Below are positions 45,807-53,373 of a DNA stretch of 64,000 bases, piece after piece. The stretch covers positions 124,001 through 188,000 of the forward strand of contig NZ_JODC01000015.1 in NCBI RefSeq assembly GCF_000720765.1, given 5' to 3'. This DNA is from Streptomyces sp. NRRL S-646. GTDB lineage: Bacteria > Actinomycetota > Actinomycetes > Streptomycetales > Streptomycetaceae. Under the pieces are notes generated by a model. That model did not search any database and had not been told where the DNA came from. It saw only the letters and a list, made by a program, of their open reading frames with translations. A program made the position numbers and the translations under genes. The number at the start of each line of letters is the position of its first letter. The first letter of the stretch is position 1.

Positions 45807-46014
45807 AGGTGCCGGTGCTGCGGCAGGCGACGTGGGTTCGGTTGCAGGTCACCGACGGCGGTCCTCAGTTTCCTTGCAGGCGGGCCGAGTTGCTGCCGGA
45901 GGCGGAGCCCGGGCCGGGGGCTGGCGTTGGTCGAGGCGGTGGCCGACAAGTGGGGTGTGGGACCTGTGTGGGCGGGGGCAAAGTGGTGTGGTTCGAGGGC
46001 TGTTGTGGAAAGAC
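45806..46014 (+). pseudogene. C-terminal remnant of a GHKL ATP-binding regulator
   Basis: In two alternating frames the sequence gives LRQATWVRLQVTDGGPQ, then RGLALVEAVADKWGVGPVWAGAK and KVVWFEG. This is the typical end of Streptomyces anti-sigma-like ATP-binding proteins (...[15 protein letters not shown]...KVVWFE). At least two frame changes are needed, and the N-terminus is missing, replaced by the methyltransferase stub. Confidence 0.75.
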
Positions 46015-46020
46015 CTCCGG

Positions 46021-48198
46021 GTGCTGAGGCGAGAAGAACTGTTCGCGGAACTGCTGCCGCGTGTGCTGGGCGGGCCCGAATTGACGGCGAGCCTGGCCAG
46101 AACCGGCGCCGTGGGTGTGGAGCATCTGCGAAGTGCCGCGGAAGCGAGGCGTGTCGAGATTCTGGGGCAGGCCCGGGAGGCGGAGAACGCTTATCAGCAG
46201 GCCGTTTCCAGAAGTCGCTTCGAGGTCCGGCTCCGCAAGCTGCTGGTGGCGACCGGCGTGCTGACGCTGCTGATGTTGCTGACGGCGGCGACGGCATTCG
46301 GCTGGAGCGAAGCGCTCAAGGATGCTCTGGCCCATCACCGTCCCGTTACGGTCACGGCCGCCGCGGGCAAGGGTTCCGGACTCCTCCTCGGTGTGGCGGT
46401 GATCGCCGCCGGGATGGCCTTCGTACCGTGGTGTGTCTACTACGTTGTGTCGTCCGATGTGCGGGCAGGCGTACCGGCGGCCAAAGGCCGTCAGCTGCTC
46501 GTCACCGCGGGGCTCGCGTATTTCTTCCTGGCGGTGACGTGCGCGATGTTCGTCGGGATTTATCCGACGGAGGTCGCCTGGCAACTCGTGCACGATCGGC
46601 CGGTGAAGGACCCCGGTGGCTACGGCTGGGGCGGCTGGTTCACGCTGGGCGCGGTGTTGTTGTTCGTGATTCCGCCGCGGCGGCTGCGAAGGCTCGCGAA
46701 GAGCGAGTCCGGGCGGTCGTTCTCCCTCTCCCACTCGATCGCCGTACTCGCGCCACGGGAACGGAAGCAGGCGGTAGGGCAGGCCGCCGCCGAGTGGCGG
46801 GAGGCCGTACAGCAGGCGTTGCTGAGCTCCTTGCGGCAGGAGATCAGCGACCACACCGAGCGCGTCTTCTCCACGGAGCTCACCATCAGTGACGCCCCTG
46901 GCCTGAGGCAGCTCCGCGCCGGCCATGAACATGTGGAGACGCTGGCCGACGAGCAACTGGCCATGATCAGCGCGGGGATGGAGGGCGGAAGCATCGCCCT
47001 GTCGGGCCCACGCGGAGTGGGCAAGACGCAACTGCTGCGGATCTTCTGCGAGGGCGATGGGGAGGGTGCCTCGGGGCACTTGAGCATCGTCGAGCCGGTT
47101 CCGGTCCTCTTCGACCGGCGGGAATTCATGCTCCATCTCTTCTACAAGCTGTGCGACCGCGTGATCCAGGAAGGCCTCGGCACGGCGCCGGAAGCCGCAC
47201 GGCACCAGAGCTCGATCCGCTATCTGCAGACCCGCTCGGACGAGGCTGCCCTCAGCGCCGGCTGGCGCAGCTGGAGCCTGTCGGCGAAGAGAGCGACCTC
47301 GCTCGCCCAGCAGCCGCAGACGTACCCCGAGATCGTGGACAACTTGAAGCGGTTCCTCGGCCGGACCGCGCTGGAACTGGACGAACAGAACCGGCGGCTG
47401 GTCATCGGCATCGACGAACTCGACCGGATCGAACCGGCCGCCACCGCACGCACCTTCCTGAACGAACTCAAGGCCGTGTTCGACGTGCCGAAGTGCCTGT
47501 TCGTGCTGTCGGTCTCCGACGAGGCGCTACGGGAGGCCGAGTTGGCGCCGGTCGGCCGACGGGACGCCTTCGACAGCGCGATCGACGAGGTCATCCGGGT
47601 CGAACCCCTCGACCAGAGGACAGCCGAACGGCTGCTGGGCCGTCGGGTGGTGGGGCTGCCGGTCCCTTTCACCGCGCTCTTCTACTGCATGTCGGGCGGC
47701 ATGCCGCGCGACCTCCTGCGGACGGCGCGCGCCGCCGTCTCCTACGTCTCGCCGCAGCAGGCGCACACCCTTGCCGACGTGGCCGTCAGCCTGGTGCACC
47801 GCGAACTGGACCGCGTAGCCAACGCTGCCGGCGGCCCCGCGGAGCCGACCGAGCTCGCACAGCTCTTTCGCGCGGACGTGATCGCCGAACACGGCGGACT
47901 CGGCGAACTGGGTCGCGTGATCCACGAGCAGGCCGGGACGACCGGCGACCGCGCCCGTATGGGCGCGACGCTGGCCAACCGCGCCTACCACCTCGACACG
48001 GTGCTGAGGTTCTTCACGACGGACCTCGACCGAGACCGGATCACCAGGGCCTCGGCCCCCGCCTTCTCCGGTTCCTTCTCGGCCCTCGCGCGAGCCCATC
48101 GCGAGATCGGCACGGCCGACACGCTGGCCCGGTCCACACTTCGACGGTTCAGAGAGGCTTGGTCGTTGCCCTTACCGCCTGCCATACCTCCCGTCTAA
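46021..48198 (+). CDS. Membrane KAP-like P-loop NTPase
   Basis: A 725-residue protein. Four hydrophobic helices (~73-93, 118-140, 157-180, 203-218) come before a P-loop NTPase domain with Walker A GPRGVGKT (329-336) and Walker B VIGIDELDRI (461-470, DE pair). This matches the KAP family plan of a membrane segment associated with an AAA-like NTPase; some KAP proteins act in phage exclusion or conflict systems. A ~70-residue N-terminal cytosolic helix precedes it. GTG 46021 is chosen; GTG 45988 gives 11 more residues. It is flanked by gene remnants and a low-GC membrane gene, so it is probably acquired. Confidence 0.8.
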   Translation: MLRREELFAELLPRVLGGPELTASLARTGAVGVEHLRSAAEARRVEILGQAREAENAYQQAVSRSRFEVRLRKLLVATGVLTLLMLLTAATAFGWSEALKDALAHHRPVTVTAAAGKGSGLLLGVAVIAAGMAFVPWCVYYVVSSDVRAGVPAAKGRQLLVTAGLAYFFLAVTCAMFVGIYPTEVAWQLVHDRPVKDPGGYGWGGWFTLGAVLLFVIPPRRLRRLAKSESGRSFSLSHSIAVLAPRERKQAVGQAAAEWREAVQQALLSSLRQEISDHTERVFSTELTISDAPGLRQLRAGHEHVETLADEQLAMISAGMEGGSIALSGPRGVGKTQLLRIFCEGDGEGASGHLSIVEPVPVLFDRREFMLHLFYKLCDRVIQEGLGTAPEAARHQSSIRYLQTRSDEAALSAGWRSWSLSAKRATSLAQQPQTYPEIVDNLKRFLGRTALELDEQNRRLVIGIDELDRIEPAATARTFLNELKAVFDVPKCLFVLSVSDEALREAELAPVGRRDAFDSAIDEVIRVEPLDQRTAERLLGRRVVGLPVPFTALFYCMSGGMPRDLLRTARAAVSYVSPQQAHTLADVAVSLVHRELDRVANAAGGPAEPTELAQLFRADVIAEHGGLGELGRVIHEQAGTTGDRARMGATLANRAYHLDTVLRFFTTDLDRDRITRASAPAFSGSFSALARAHREIGTADTLARSTLRRFREAWSLPLPPAIPPV

Positions 48199-48351
48199 GT
48201 GAGGAGACTCGTGGGACGGAGACTCGCGGGGCTCGGGGGACTCGGCGGAAGGGGCGATGGTACGGCGGTCACCGTGCCCTTCCTCCACGGTCGGCCGCAG
48301 CCCCTGCGTAGGGTGGATTTGCAGGAAAGAGTTCAGCGACGAGCGCGTGGG

Positions 48352-48942
48352 ATGATGTCTTCTCAGGGAAAAAAGTGGGTGCCTCGGGAGGTACCGATTG
48401 ATTCACTTGCATTTGTTGGTAAATCTTGGCGTAAACGGAGTCTGCGGTACTGGGTGCTCCGTTCACTTGTCACGCTCTTCCTGTTGTTGATGACGTGCAT
48501 GATGTTCGCCATGGCTGCAGGTATCACTATCGGTTTCATTGACTCCGGAGTCTCACCCTGGATATTGATTCCGATTGTGCTGGCGGCCAGTGCACTGAGC
48601 GGTTTTAAGACCGGCCGGTCAATGGCCCGAAATGAGCGTGAGCGGTCAGTCGTCCGTGATTACGAACTGTGGGCAGAGGACGCGCGTGAGAGGCGAAGCC
48701 GTACTCGACGGGTAGGCGCTGGTTCCGGAGCTCTTGGGTACGGCTTGAGCGCATTGGGTCCTTTTGGTGCGCTTATGATTGTTGTCTGCATGCCCGTGGC
48801 AGTGGGCACCTTTCCGGTGGTCCTTTGGTACCACCTGAAGCCACTTCTGCCGGGGGAACTTCGCGCCCGGCGCAAGCTGGCCCGTTGGCTGACGCTCCAA
48901 GGCCGTCAAGACGAGATTCCCGCGAGCTGGGGAATGCCCTGA
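48352..48942 (+). CDS. Three- to four-helix membrane protein, low GC
   Basis: A 196-residue protein with a cytosolic start (VPREVPIDSLAFVGKSWRKR), then hydrophobic helices at ~35-57, 63-80 and 130-150, and a basic tail. Its codon use is noticeably less GC-rich than that of the neighbours (for example TTGTTGATG runs), a sign of transfer. It follows the KAP-like NTPase by 153 bp and could be its partner. ATG 48352 and 48355 are both possible starts, and the frame is open upstream to 48199. Function unknown. Confidence 0.7.
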   Translation: MMSSQGKKWVPREVPIDSLAFVGKSWRKRSLRYWVLRSLVTLFLLLMTCMMFAMAAGITIGFIDSGVSPWILIPIVLAASALSGFKTGRSMARNERERSVVRDYELWAEDARERRSRTRRVGAGSGALGYGLSALGPFGALMIVVCMPVAVGTFPVVLWYHLKPLLPGELRARRKLARWLTLQGRQDEIPASWGMP

Positions 48943-49017
48943 TCCGATTGTCAGGTGATGGACGGCTGTTGTCGGGCCCACGGTCGCGGAGCCTGACCCT
49001 CACCCGTCAGCGGTTCA

Positions 49018-49235
49018 GACCGTGTTTGAGATCTACCGTGGCTCGTTGCTGGTGTGATCGTTGAGCATGCCGTGAGCGGTGCTGGGGTTGGTATCCGTCG
49101 GACTTGACGGACGAGCAGTGGGCGTTGGTGGAGCCGTTGCTTCCGCCAGTGAGGGTGGGGCCCAAGGGCGGGCGTCGGGAGAAGCATCGACCCGGAGGGA
49201 AAGATGGCCGCGGTCGAGACGACGTACAAGCTGAA
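49018..49235 (+). pseudogene. N-terminal half of an IS5-family transposase with one IS end
   Basis: The end sequence AGACCGTGTTTGAGATCTA (49018-49036) is followed by the transposase start YPSDLTDEQWALVEPLLPP and GPKGGRREKH, after which it degenerates (RPGGKDGRGRDD). The end word recurs at 51916 with one difference. The 34-bp stretch around 49156-49189 also occurs on the opposite strand at the start of the transposase at 53176. Confidence 0.75.
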
Positions 49236-49485
49236 GTAACCATGCCCGACGGCTCGGCAGCTCCGACGCCGTCAGGCATCTCTATGCGACACCAGTCCCC
49301 TCCTGATCACCTGCCGCGTCACCGCCGGCGCGGACCAGGAGCGCCCGCTGTTGTGCACGGAGCTGAAGGCTCCCGCCGCCACATGCCAGCTCACGTTCCC
49401 CGTGACGCCGACGAAGCCAGCCGCCCAGCGCACGCCCCCGCCGCCGCTCCTGATCGGTCCAACTTCTCTTTACTTGTTTTTTCAA

Positions 49486-49506
49486 GGGCGCGCCTTCGGC
49501 GCGCCC
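49486..49506 (+). other. GC hairpin
   Basis: Perfect 9-bp arms GGGCGCGCC and GGCGCGCCC around TTC, preceded by a run of Ts. Either a terminator read on the minus strand or a structural RNA element. Confidence 0.6.
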
Positions 49507-49601
49507 GCGCGGCCTTGCCGCTCGGCCCGGCGTGCGGCCTTCGGCCGGTCCGGTCCGGCGACAAGCGCGCGGCACCCCAGCCCGCCCCCGACCAACCAGA
49601 G

Positions 49602-49632
49602 AAGCCCCCGCGAATCGCCGCGAGGGGCTTTT
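49602..49632 (+). terminator. Terminator with T run
   Basis: AAGCCCC pairs with GGGGCTT, and CGCG with CGCG, with one bulged A and a six-base loop; TTTT follows. It has no gene directly before it on the plus strand, so it may be the end of a lost gene or of an RNA. Confidence 0.6.
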
Positions 49633-49890
49633 GTCGTCTCTCCCGTCGGCCACCGAGAGGCGAGCCGCACGGAGCGTGGCCCACGCTCCCCAACCAAGGC
49701 GCCCACACCGCTCGGGCCGATCCGACAGGTGCTCACTGTCCTCAGGCACGTCGGTGAGTCTCGTGCGCCCCTTGCGAGCTTCCGAGCGCCATCACCCCGG
49801 GACTACCGGTACAGCAGGGCCGCGACCGGGAATGCTCCCAGCCCATTCACACCTGTGCCAACGAGCACACATAGTCAGGAGGCCTGCCAC

Positions 49891-50064
49891 ATGAGCCCCG
49901 TACGCCGGTTCGTCACTGCGGGAGCAGCAACCGTCCTTCTCGCACTCGGCAGTATCATGCTAGCCACCCCCGCTCAGGCCGCCCCCGACCCACTTGGAGG
50001 GCTCACGAGCCCCGTCGGGTACGTCTCCGACTCAGTCGCGGGCCTCCTCGGGAAGGGGGATTGA
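49891..50064 (+). CDS. Very small secreted peptide
   Basis: A 57-residue protein made almost wholly of a Sec signal (RRFVTAGAATVLLALGSIMLATPAQA) and a ~25-residue mature tail (PDPLGGLTSPVGYVSDSVAGLLGKGD). A strong AGGAGG ribosome site precedes ATG 49891. Such small Streptomyces peptides include chaplin-like, rodlin-like and signalling peptides, but no chaplin motif (paired Cys) is present. It would be missed by length filters. Confidence 0.75.
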   Translation: MSPVRRFVTAGAATVLLALGSIMLATPAQAAPDPLGGLTSPVGYVSDSVAGLLGKGD

Positions 50065-50541
50065 ACGGCTAGAGCCCGTCCGACGGTTCCGAGTCCGTGA
50101 TCTCTCACGCCGGTTCCTCACGGAGGCCAACGCAACCCACCGTGGCACACAGCATCGTGACAAACCCTCACCTGGGGCCGGTGGTACCAGGGGCGCTATA
50201 GCGCACCCCTGGACCCCGCCCAGCGTGGGAACCTCACGCGCGAATGCGGGTTTCTTCGTGGCCAAGATCCGTGCGCGCGTGAGGTCACCACGCACGTTGA
50301 CCAGCCACTTTCCCCCCGTAACTGGGTACGGAACCAACTTCCCCCCGTGAGCCGGCACCGGAGTCCTTGGCTGATTGCCCGGCGCAGTTCAGCACCGGTC
50401 GCCGGTGTCCGCGCCTGTTGATGTCAGCCTTTGATGTCAACCATCACCCAGGGCTTGGCAGGTAACACTTCTTCGCGTGGGGCCGCGACGAACCGCAACC
50501 TGATCTGGCCGACGACGGATAGAGGCGTACTCGGTGGCCTC
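50065..50541. other. Noncoding stretch with nested palindromes
   Basis: 477 bp without a gene that can be supported. It contains the 26-bp nested palindrome at 50187-50212 and two copies of a CTTTCCCCCCGTAACT / CTTCCCCCCGTGAGC-like word near 50308 and 50337. The composition is mixed, as in a transferred region. Confidence 0.5.
50187..50212. repeat. Nested palindrome
   Basis: Outer arms CCAGGGG (50187-50193) and CCCCTGG (50206-50212) enclose GCGCTATAGCGC, a perfect 12-bp palindrome at 50193-50204. Such nested symmetry in a noncoding, mobile-looking area suggests a protein-binding site, for example for a plasmid or resolvase protein. Confidence 0.6.
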
Positions 50542-51045
50542 CTATTTTTCGACCTTCGTCACGCGATAGGCGATCATACCGACTGCTCCGGTCGCATTCT
50601 CGGTGTCAATCCTGACTTTCCCCGGGGCGTGCTGTATCCGCTGAGAGACGGTTACACCATCGCACGGCACGTCCCGATGTATCGGGGGCTTCAGGGACAC
50701 CGAAAGGCTCACTTTTCCGCTGCCCATGCAGACGACGGCGAGCTCGTAAGATTTCCCTCGCGTCATGGCTGACTCTGCGTGGATTCCGTCGCTGGCACGC
50801 TCCAGGCCGGATTCGACGAACAGAGGGTCACTGTCGTCGATTGTCTGAGTCCCAAGCGCTTCTTTGGCTCGCTCGCCAAGTCGTTTCTCATCGATCGTCG
50901 GAGCAGCCGAGTGACTTCTACTGGGCTCACTCGCCGGCCTGTGATCGCCCCCGGAATCACTAGTGCAACCAGCAATCAGGCCGATGGGCAGAAAAACGCT
51001 GCAGAAGAGGAGTTTTCGTTTGATGTGCCGATATCGACAGGTCAC
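50542..51045 (-). CDS. Lipoprotein coupled to a secreted protein
   Basis: A 167-residue lipoprotein. The N-terminus TCRYRHIKRKLLFCSVFLPIGLIAGC ends in a lipobox (IAGC), and the mature part is Ser/Lys-rich with two Cys. GTG 51045 overlaps the upstream stop in GTGA, so it is translated together with the secreted protein. Codon use is low in GC compared with the region. No family recognised. A lipoprotein cotranslated with a secreted product could be its immunity or retention partner. Confidence 0.78.
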   Translation of the reverse strand: MTCRYRHIKRKLLFCSVFLPIGLIAGCTSDSGGDHRPASEPSRSHSAAPTIDEKRLGERAKEALGTQTIDDSDPLFVESGLERASDGIHAESAMTRGKSYELAVVCMGSGKVSLSVSLKPPIHRDVPCDGVTVSQRIQHAPGKVRIDTENATGAVGMIAYRVTKVEK

Positions 51046-51734
51046 GCGTTCGTCACCCACCATTTCCAACCGGTAGAGTTAGTCGGAAGCTTTGCTGTTC
51101 CCGATCCCAGCTTGACCTTACGGCAACGATCTCCGCTTGTCCTCCACTTGGTCCACGTCTCCTTGTATCCCCAATCGCCATACTGAAGGTTCCCGTACTT
51201 GTTGCTCGGCACATCGTGACTGTACTCGTGGCCCGTCGTTATGGAGACCTTCCCGACCACCCTGATGCCGTATGTCGCCTTCGATTTCGCGATGATGGCG
51301 TTCGCGGATGCCTCGATGCTCCCGCTTAGCTCAATCGACACCTCACCCGACTTCTCGACTTTCACCTTCATGGTTCCGCCGGGGCCATCCTTGTAGTGCG
51401 TTCCGTTCCACCAAGAAGCAATGAAATAGTTGTCCTTATCAGACACTTCGTACCACGTTTTGACCGGATTGTCGCAGTAGTGCGGTCCGACCACATCGTC
51501 TTTACTCTCCGGCAATGCACTCAGCTTGTTTTCGGTAGCAATTTCGCTTGACGTCATGGAGGGCACCTCAGTTACATCATTGGACGTATCCTGAGTTCCA
51601 ACTTGATCTGATGTGACAACCCCAGATGCTGGGTCGTTCGGGACTTCCTGGGCGTGTGCTGTGGTGGCTAGTGCCGCTGTCAGGGCCAGAGCTGCTGCCG
51701 GGACGAGTACACGCTGAACTGATGCCATTCGCAT
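51042..51734 (-). CDS. Secreted hypothetical protein, low GC
   Basis: A 230-residue secreted protein. Signal VLVPAAALALTAALATTAHA is cut near A-QEV. The mature part is Ser/Thr/Trp-rich and mostly beta, with one Cys pair visible (YCDNP ... DRCRK). Stretches like SGSIEASANAIIAKSKATYGI resemble amphipathic strands of secreted beta proteins, but I do not recognise a family and claim no toxin activity. Its stop is coupled to the lipoprotein downstream. The two low-GC genes lie between IS5-type element parts. Confidence 0.75.
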   Translation of the reverse strand: MRMASVQRVLVPAAALALTAALATTAHAQEVPNDPASGVVTSDQVGTQDTSNDVTEVPSMTSSEIATENKLSALPESKDDVVGPHYCDNPVKTWYEVSDKDNYFIASWWNGTHYKDGPGGTMKVKVEKSGEVSIELSGSIEASANAIIAKSKATYGIRVVGKVSITTGHEYSHDVPSNKYGNLQYGDWGYKETWTKWRTSGDRCRKVKLGSGTAKLPTNSTGWKWWVTNA

Positions 51735-51978
51735 CGATGTTCCCCCTCATTTTTCGACGCCTGGTCTTGGCGGTCACCGGAAATCTATGGCGCTGTCATG
51801 GCCATGAGAAGTAGAACGTCGAAGTTTTGAGTAAGATCTGAGCTTGGCGTTTGTCGTCTATCGTCCGTGGTCGGACATGGCCTCGAACTTGCTGACGTTT
51901 TCGGCTGAGTGCCTGACGTGAGACCGCGTTTGAGATCTAGGTCGGCGGCCTCTCGGAGGGTGCTCTAGGCTCGGCCAG

Positions 51979-52383
51979 GTGATCTCCGACAAGTTCCCCC
52001 TCGTCGGCGGCTTCAGGGAGCTGGAGTACGGCAGTCCGGACGGGCCGTCGATCCGAGCTGCTGTGCGCATGGCGGCGCCGAGGTGGGAAGGCGATCTGGT
52101 TCGGTACCTGCGTGGCGGCGCGACCTTGGTCGCCACGCCTTCAGCCGTGCCTGACGTGCTGAGCGAAATGGGCGCGTTCATCGGAGGGCTGCACCTGCTC
52201 ACAGACGGACATTGGCTGTGGTACTCCGACTTGGCCCACTACGTGGGGCGCTACCACGTGGAGCTCGACCCGGCGTTCATCGAGCACGCGCGGAGCAACA
52301 ACTGGACTGCTCCGCAGGTCAGCGACGAGCGCCTCGAAACGATGGTGACGTTGCTCATCGGAGACGAAGTTGAGCCGAACTGA
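51979..52383 (+). CDS. Hypothetical protein inside the IS-like element
   Basis: A 134-residue soluble protein (ISDKFPLVGGFRELEYGSPDGPSIRAAVRMAAPRW...) with no domain I can name. GTG 51979 starts 43 bp inside the IS end. It is convergent with the transposase, whose stop is 23 bp downstream, so it looks like a passenger gene; it may also be a host gene interrupted by the element. Confidence 0.7.
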   Translation: MISDKFPLVGGFRELEYGSPDGPSIRAAVRMAAPRWEGDLVRYLRGGATLVATPSAVPDVLSEMGAFIGGLHLLTDGHWLWYSDLAHYVGRYHVELDPAFIEHARSNNWTAPQVSDERLETMVTLLIGDEVEPN

Positions 52384-52405
52384 TGTTGCTGCCCGCGCCT
52401 GGCTA

Positions 52406-53176
52406 TCAGGCCGAAGTTCGGGTCAACGGGCGCCGACCCGCTCGTGAAGCCGGCCTCACCCGGGTCAGGCGGCGGACCATGATGCCGATCATCGCCCAGC
52501 GGAGCATCGTCTCGGAACGGGCGGGACTGGTCTCGTAATCGCGGGCCAGGCGTCGGTGGGCGGTGAGCCACGAAAAGGTACGTTCTACCGCCCACCGCTT
52601 CGGCTGGACTTGGAAGCCCCGTTGGTCGAGGTCCTTGCGGACGATCTCCAGCTCCCGGCCAAGCACGGTGGTGCTCCAGTCGACCAGGCGGCCGGCGAAG
52701 CCCTGGTCCGCCCAGATTTTCTTGACCCCCGGGTGGTCGAGGCGGGTCCACAGCAGTGGTCGGCGGCCGCCATCGCGGTCCTGGACGCTCGCCGCGACGA
52801 CGTGCACGGCCAGCAGCAGGCCGAGGGTGTCGGTGACGATGAACCGCTTGCGGCCCTTGACCTTCTTGCCCGCGTCGAATCCCCTGGTGGCAGCGGGAAC
52901 GGTGTCGGCAGTACGGACGGACTGCGAATCGATCAGGCCCGCGCTTGGCTCAGCGTTACGGCCGTCGGCTTCGCGAATCTGGCCACGCAGGGCGTCGTGG
53001 ATGCGTTCGACCGTTCCGTCGTCGTGCCACCACGTGAAGTACCAGTAGACCGTCGGCCACGGCGCGAAGTCCTTTGACAGCTGCCGCCAAGCGCAGCCGG
53101 TCCGCACGACATAGAAGATCGCGTCCACGATCCGCCGCCGCGGATGCTTCTCCCGACGCCCGCCCTTGGGCCCCAC
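52406..53176 (-). CDS. IS5-family transposase, lacking its N-terminus
   Basis: A 256-residue transposase frame starting at GTG 53176. The DDE catalytic residues are in LIDSQSVRTAD (D83), WADQGFAG (D157) and RWAVERTFSWL (E198). Full-length relatives start about 25 residues earlier with YPSDLTDxQWxLIEPLLP, the part still present in the remnant at 49 kb, so here the 5' end is truncated by a breakpoint. It may be inactive. Confidence 0.8.
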   Translation of the reverse strand: MGPKGGRREKHPRRRIVDAIFYVVRTGCAWRQLSKDFAPWPTVYWYFTWWHDDGTVERIHDALRGQIREADGRNAEPSAGLIDSQSVRTADTVPAATRGFDAGKKVKGRKRFIVTDTLGLLLAVHVVAASVQDRDGGRRPLLWTRLDHPGVKKIWADQGFAGRLVDWSTTVLGRELEIVRKDLDQRGFQVQPKRWAVERTFSWLTAHRRLARDYETSPARSETMLRWAMIGIMVRRLTRVRPASRAGRRPLTRTSA

Positions 53177-53264
53177 GTCTCAGATCCAAGACCCCGAACC
53201 GGGCTCCGCATATGGAGGGCATTGAAAAGCGGCACCGAGCAAAGCTTCGGTCCGCTTCCCCTCG

Positions 53265-53373
53265 TTGATAACCGTGTCCCTCTCGCCGGTCGCCGGTAGC
53301 GCGGTCAACAAGCTGCGAGTCGGTCGAACCGGTCATGACGCGTCCGTCGCGCAGTGTCTTCACGCCTACCACT
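53265..53373 (-). pseudogene. Short WD40-repeat-like fragment
   Basis: Read on the minus strand the frame gives VGVKTLRDGRVMTGSTDSQL then VDRATGDRREGHG, the pattern of one WD40 blade (LPDGRVVTGSxDxTVRLWD...ATG). No other blades are present. It lies just after the stop of the 53374-54249 gene and next to the IS breakpoint, so it is the stub of a larger gene removed by that rearrangement. Confidence 0.5.

Larger units (their letters stand above)
49231..49890. other. Noncoding stretch with hairpins
   Basis: 660 bp without a supported gene. It holds a GC hairpin with a TTC loop (49486-49506), further GGCC/TTCGG-rich inverted motifs to ~49550, and a terminator at 49602-49632. The upstream boundary is the broken transposase; the downstream part is the promoter of a small secreted peptide gene. 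Confidence 0.5.
51916..53179. mobile_element. IS5-family-like element, 5' truncated
   Basis: The left end AGACCGCGTTTGAGATCTA (51918-51936) matches the end of the remnant at 49018 (19 of 20). Inside are a small gene on the plus strand (51979-52383) and a transposase on the minus strand (52406-53176). The transposase lacks its N-terminal ~25 residues because its 5' end is cut at ~53177, so the right inverted repeat is missing. The element is therefore not mobile by itself. Confidence 0.7.

Noticed and set aside
46021..48942. Complete restriction or phage-defence operon with methylase
   Set aside because: No methylase or nuclease is next to the KAP-like gene; only the membrane protein follows.
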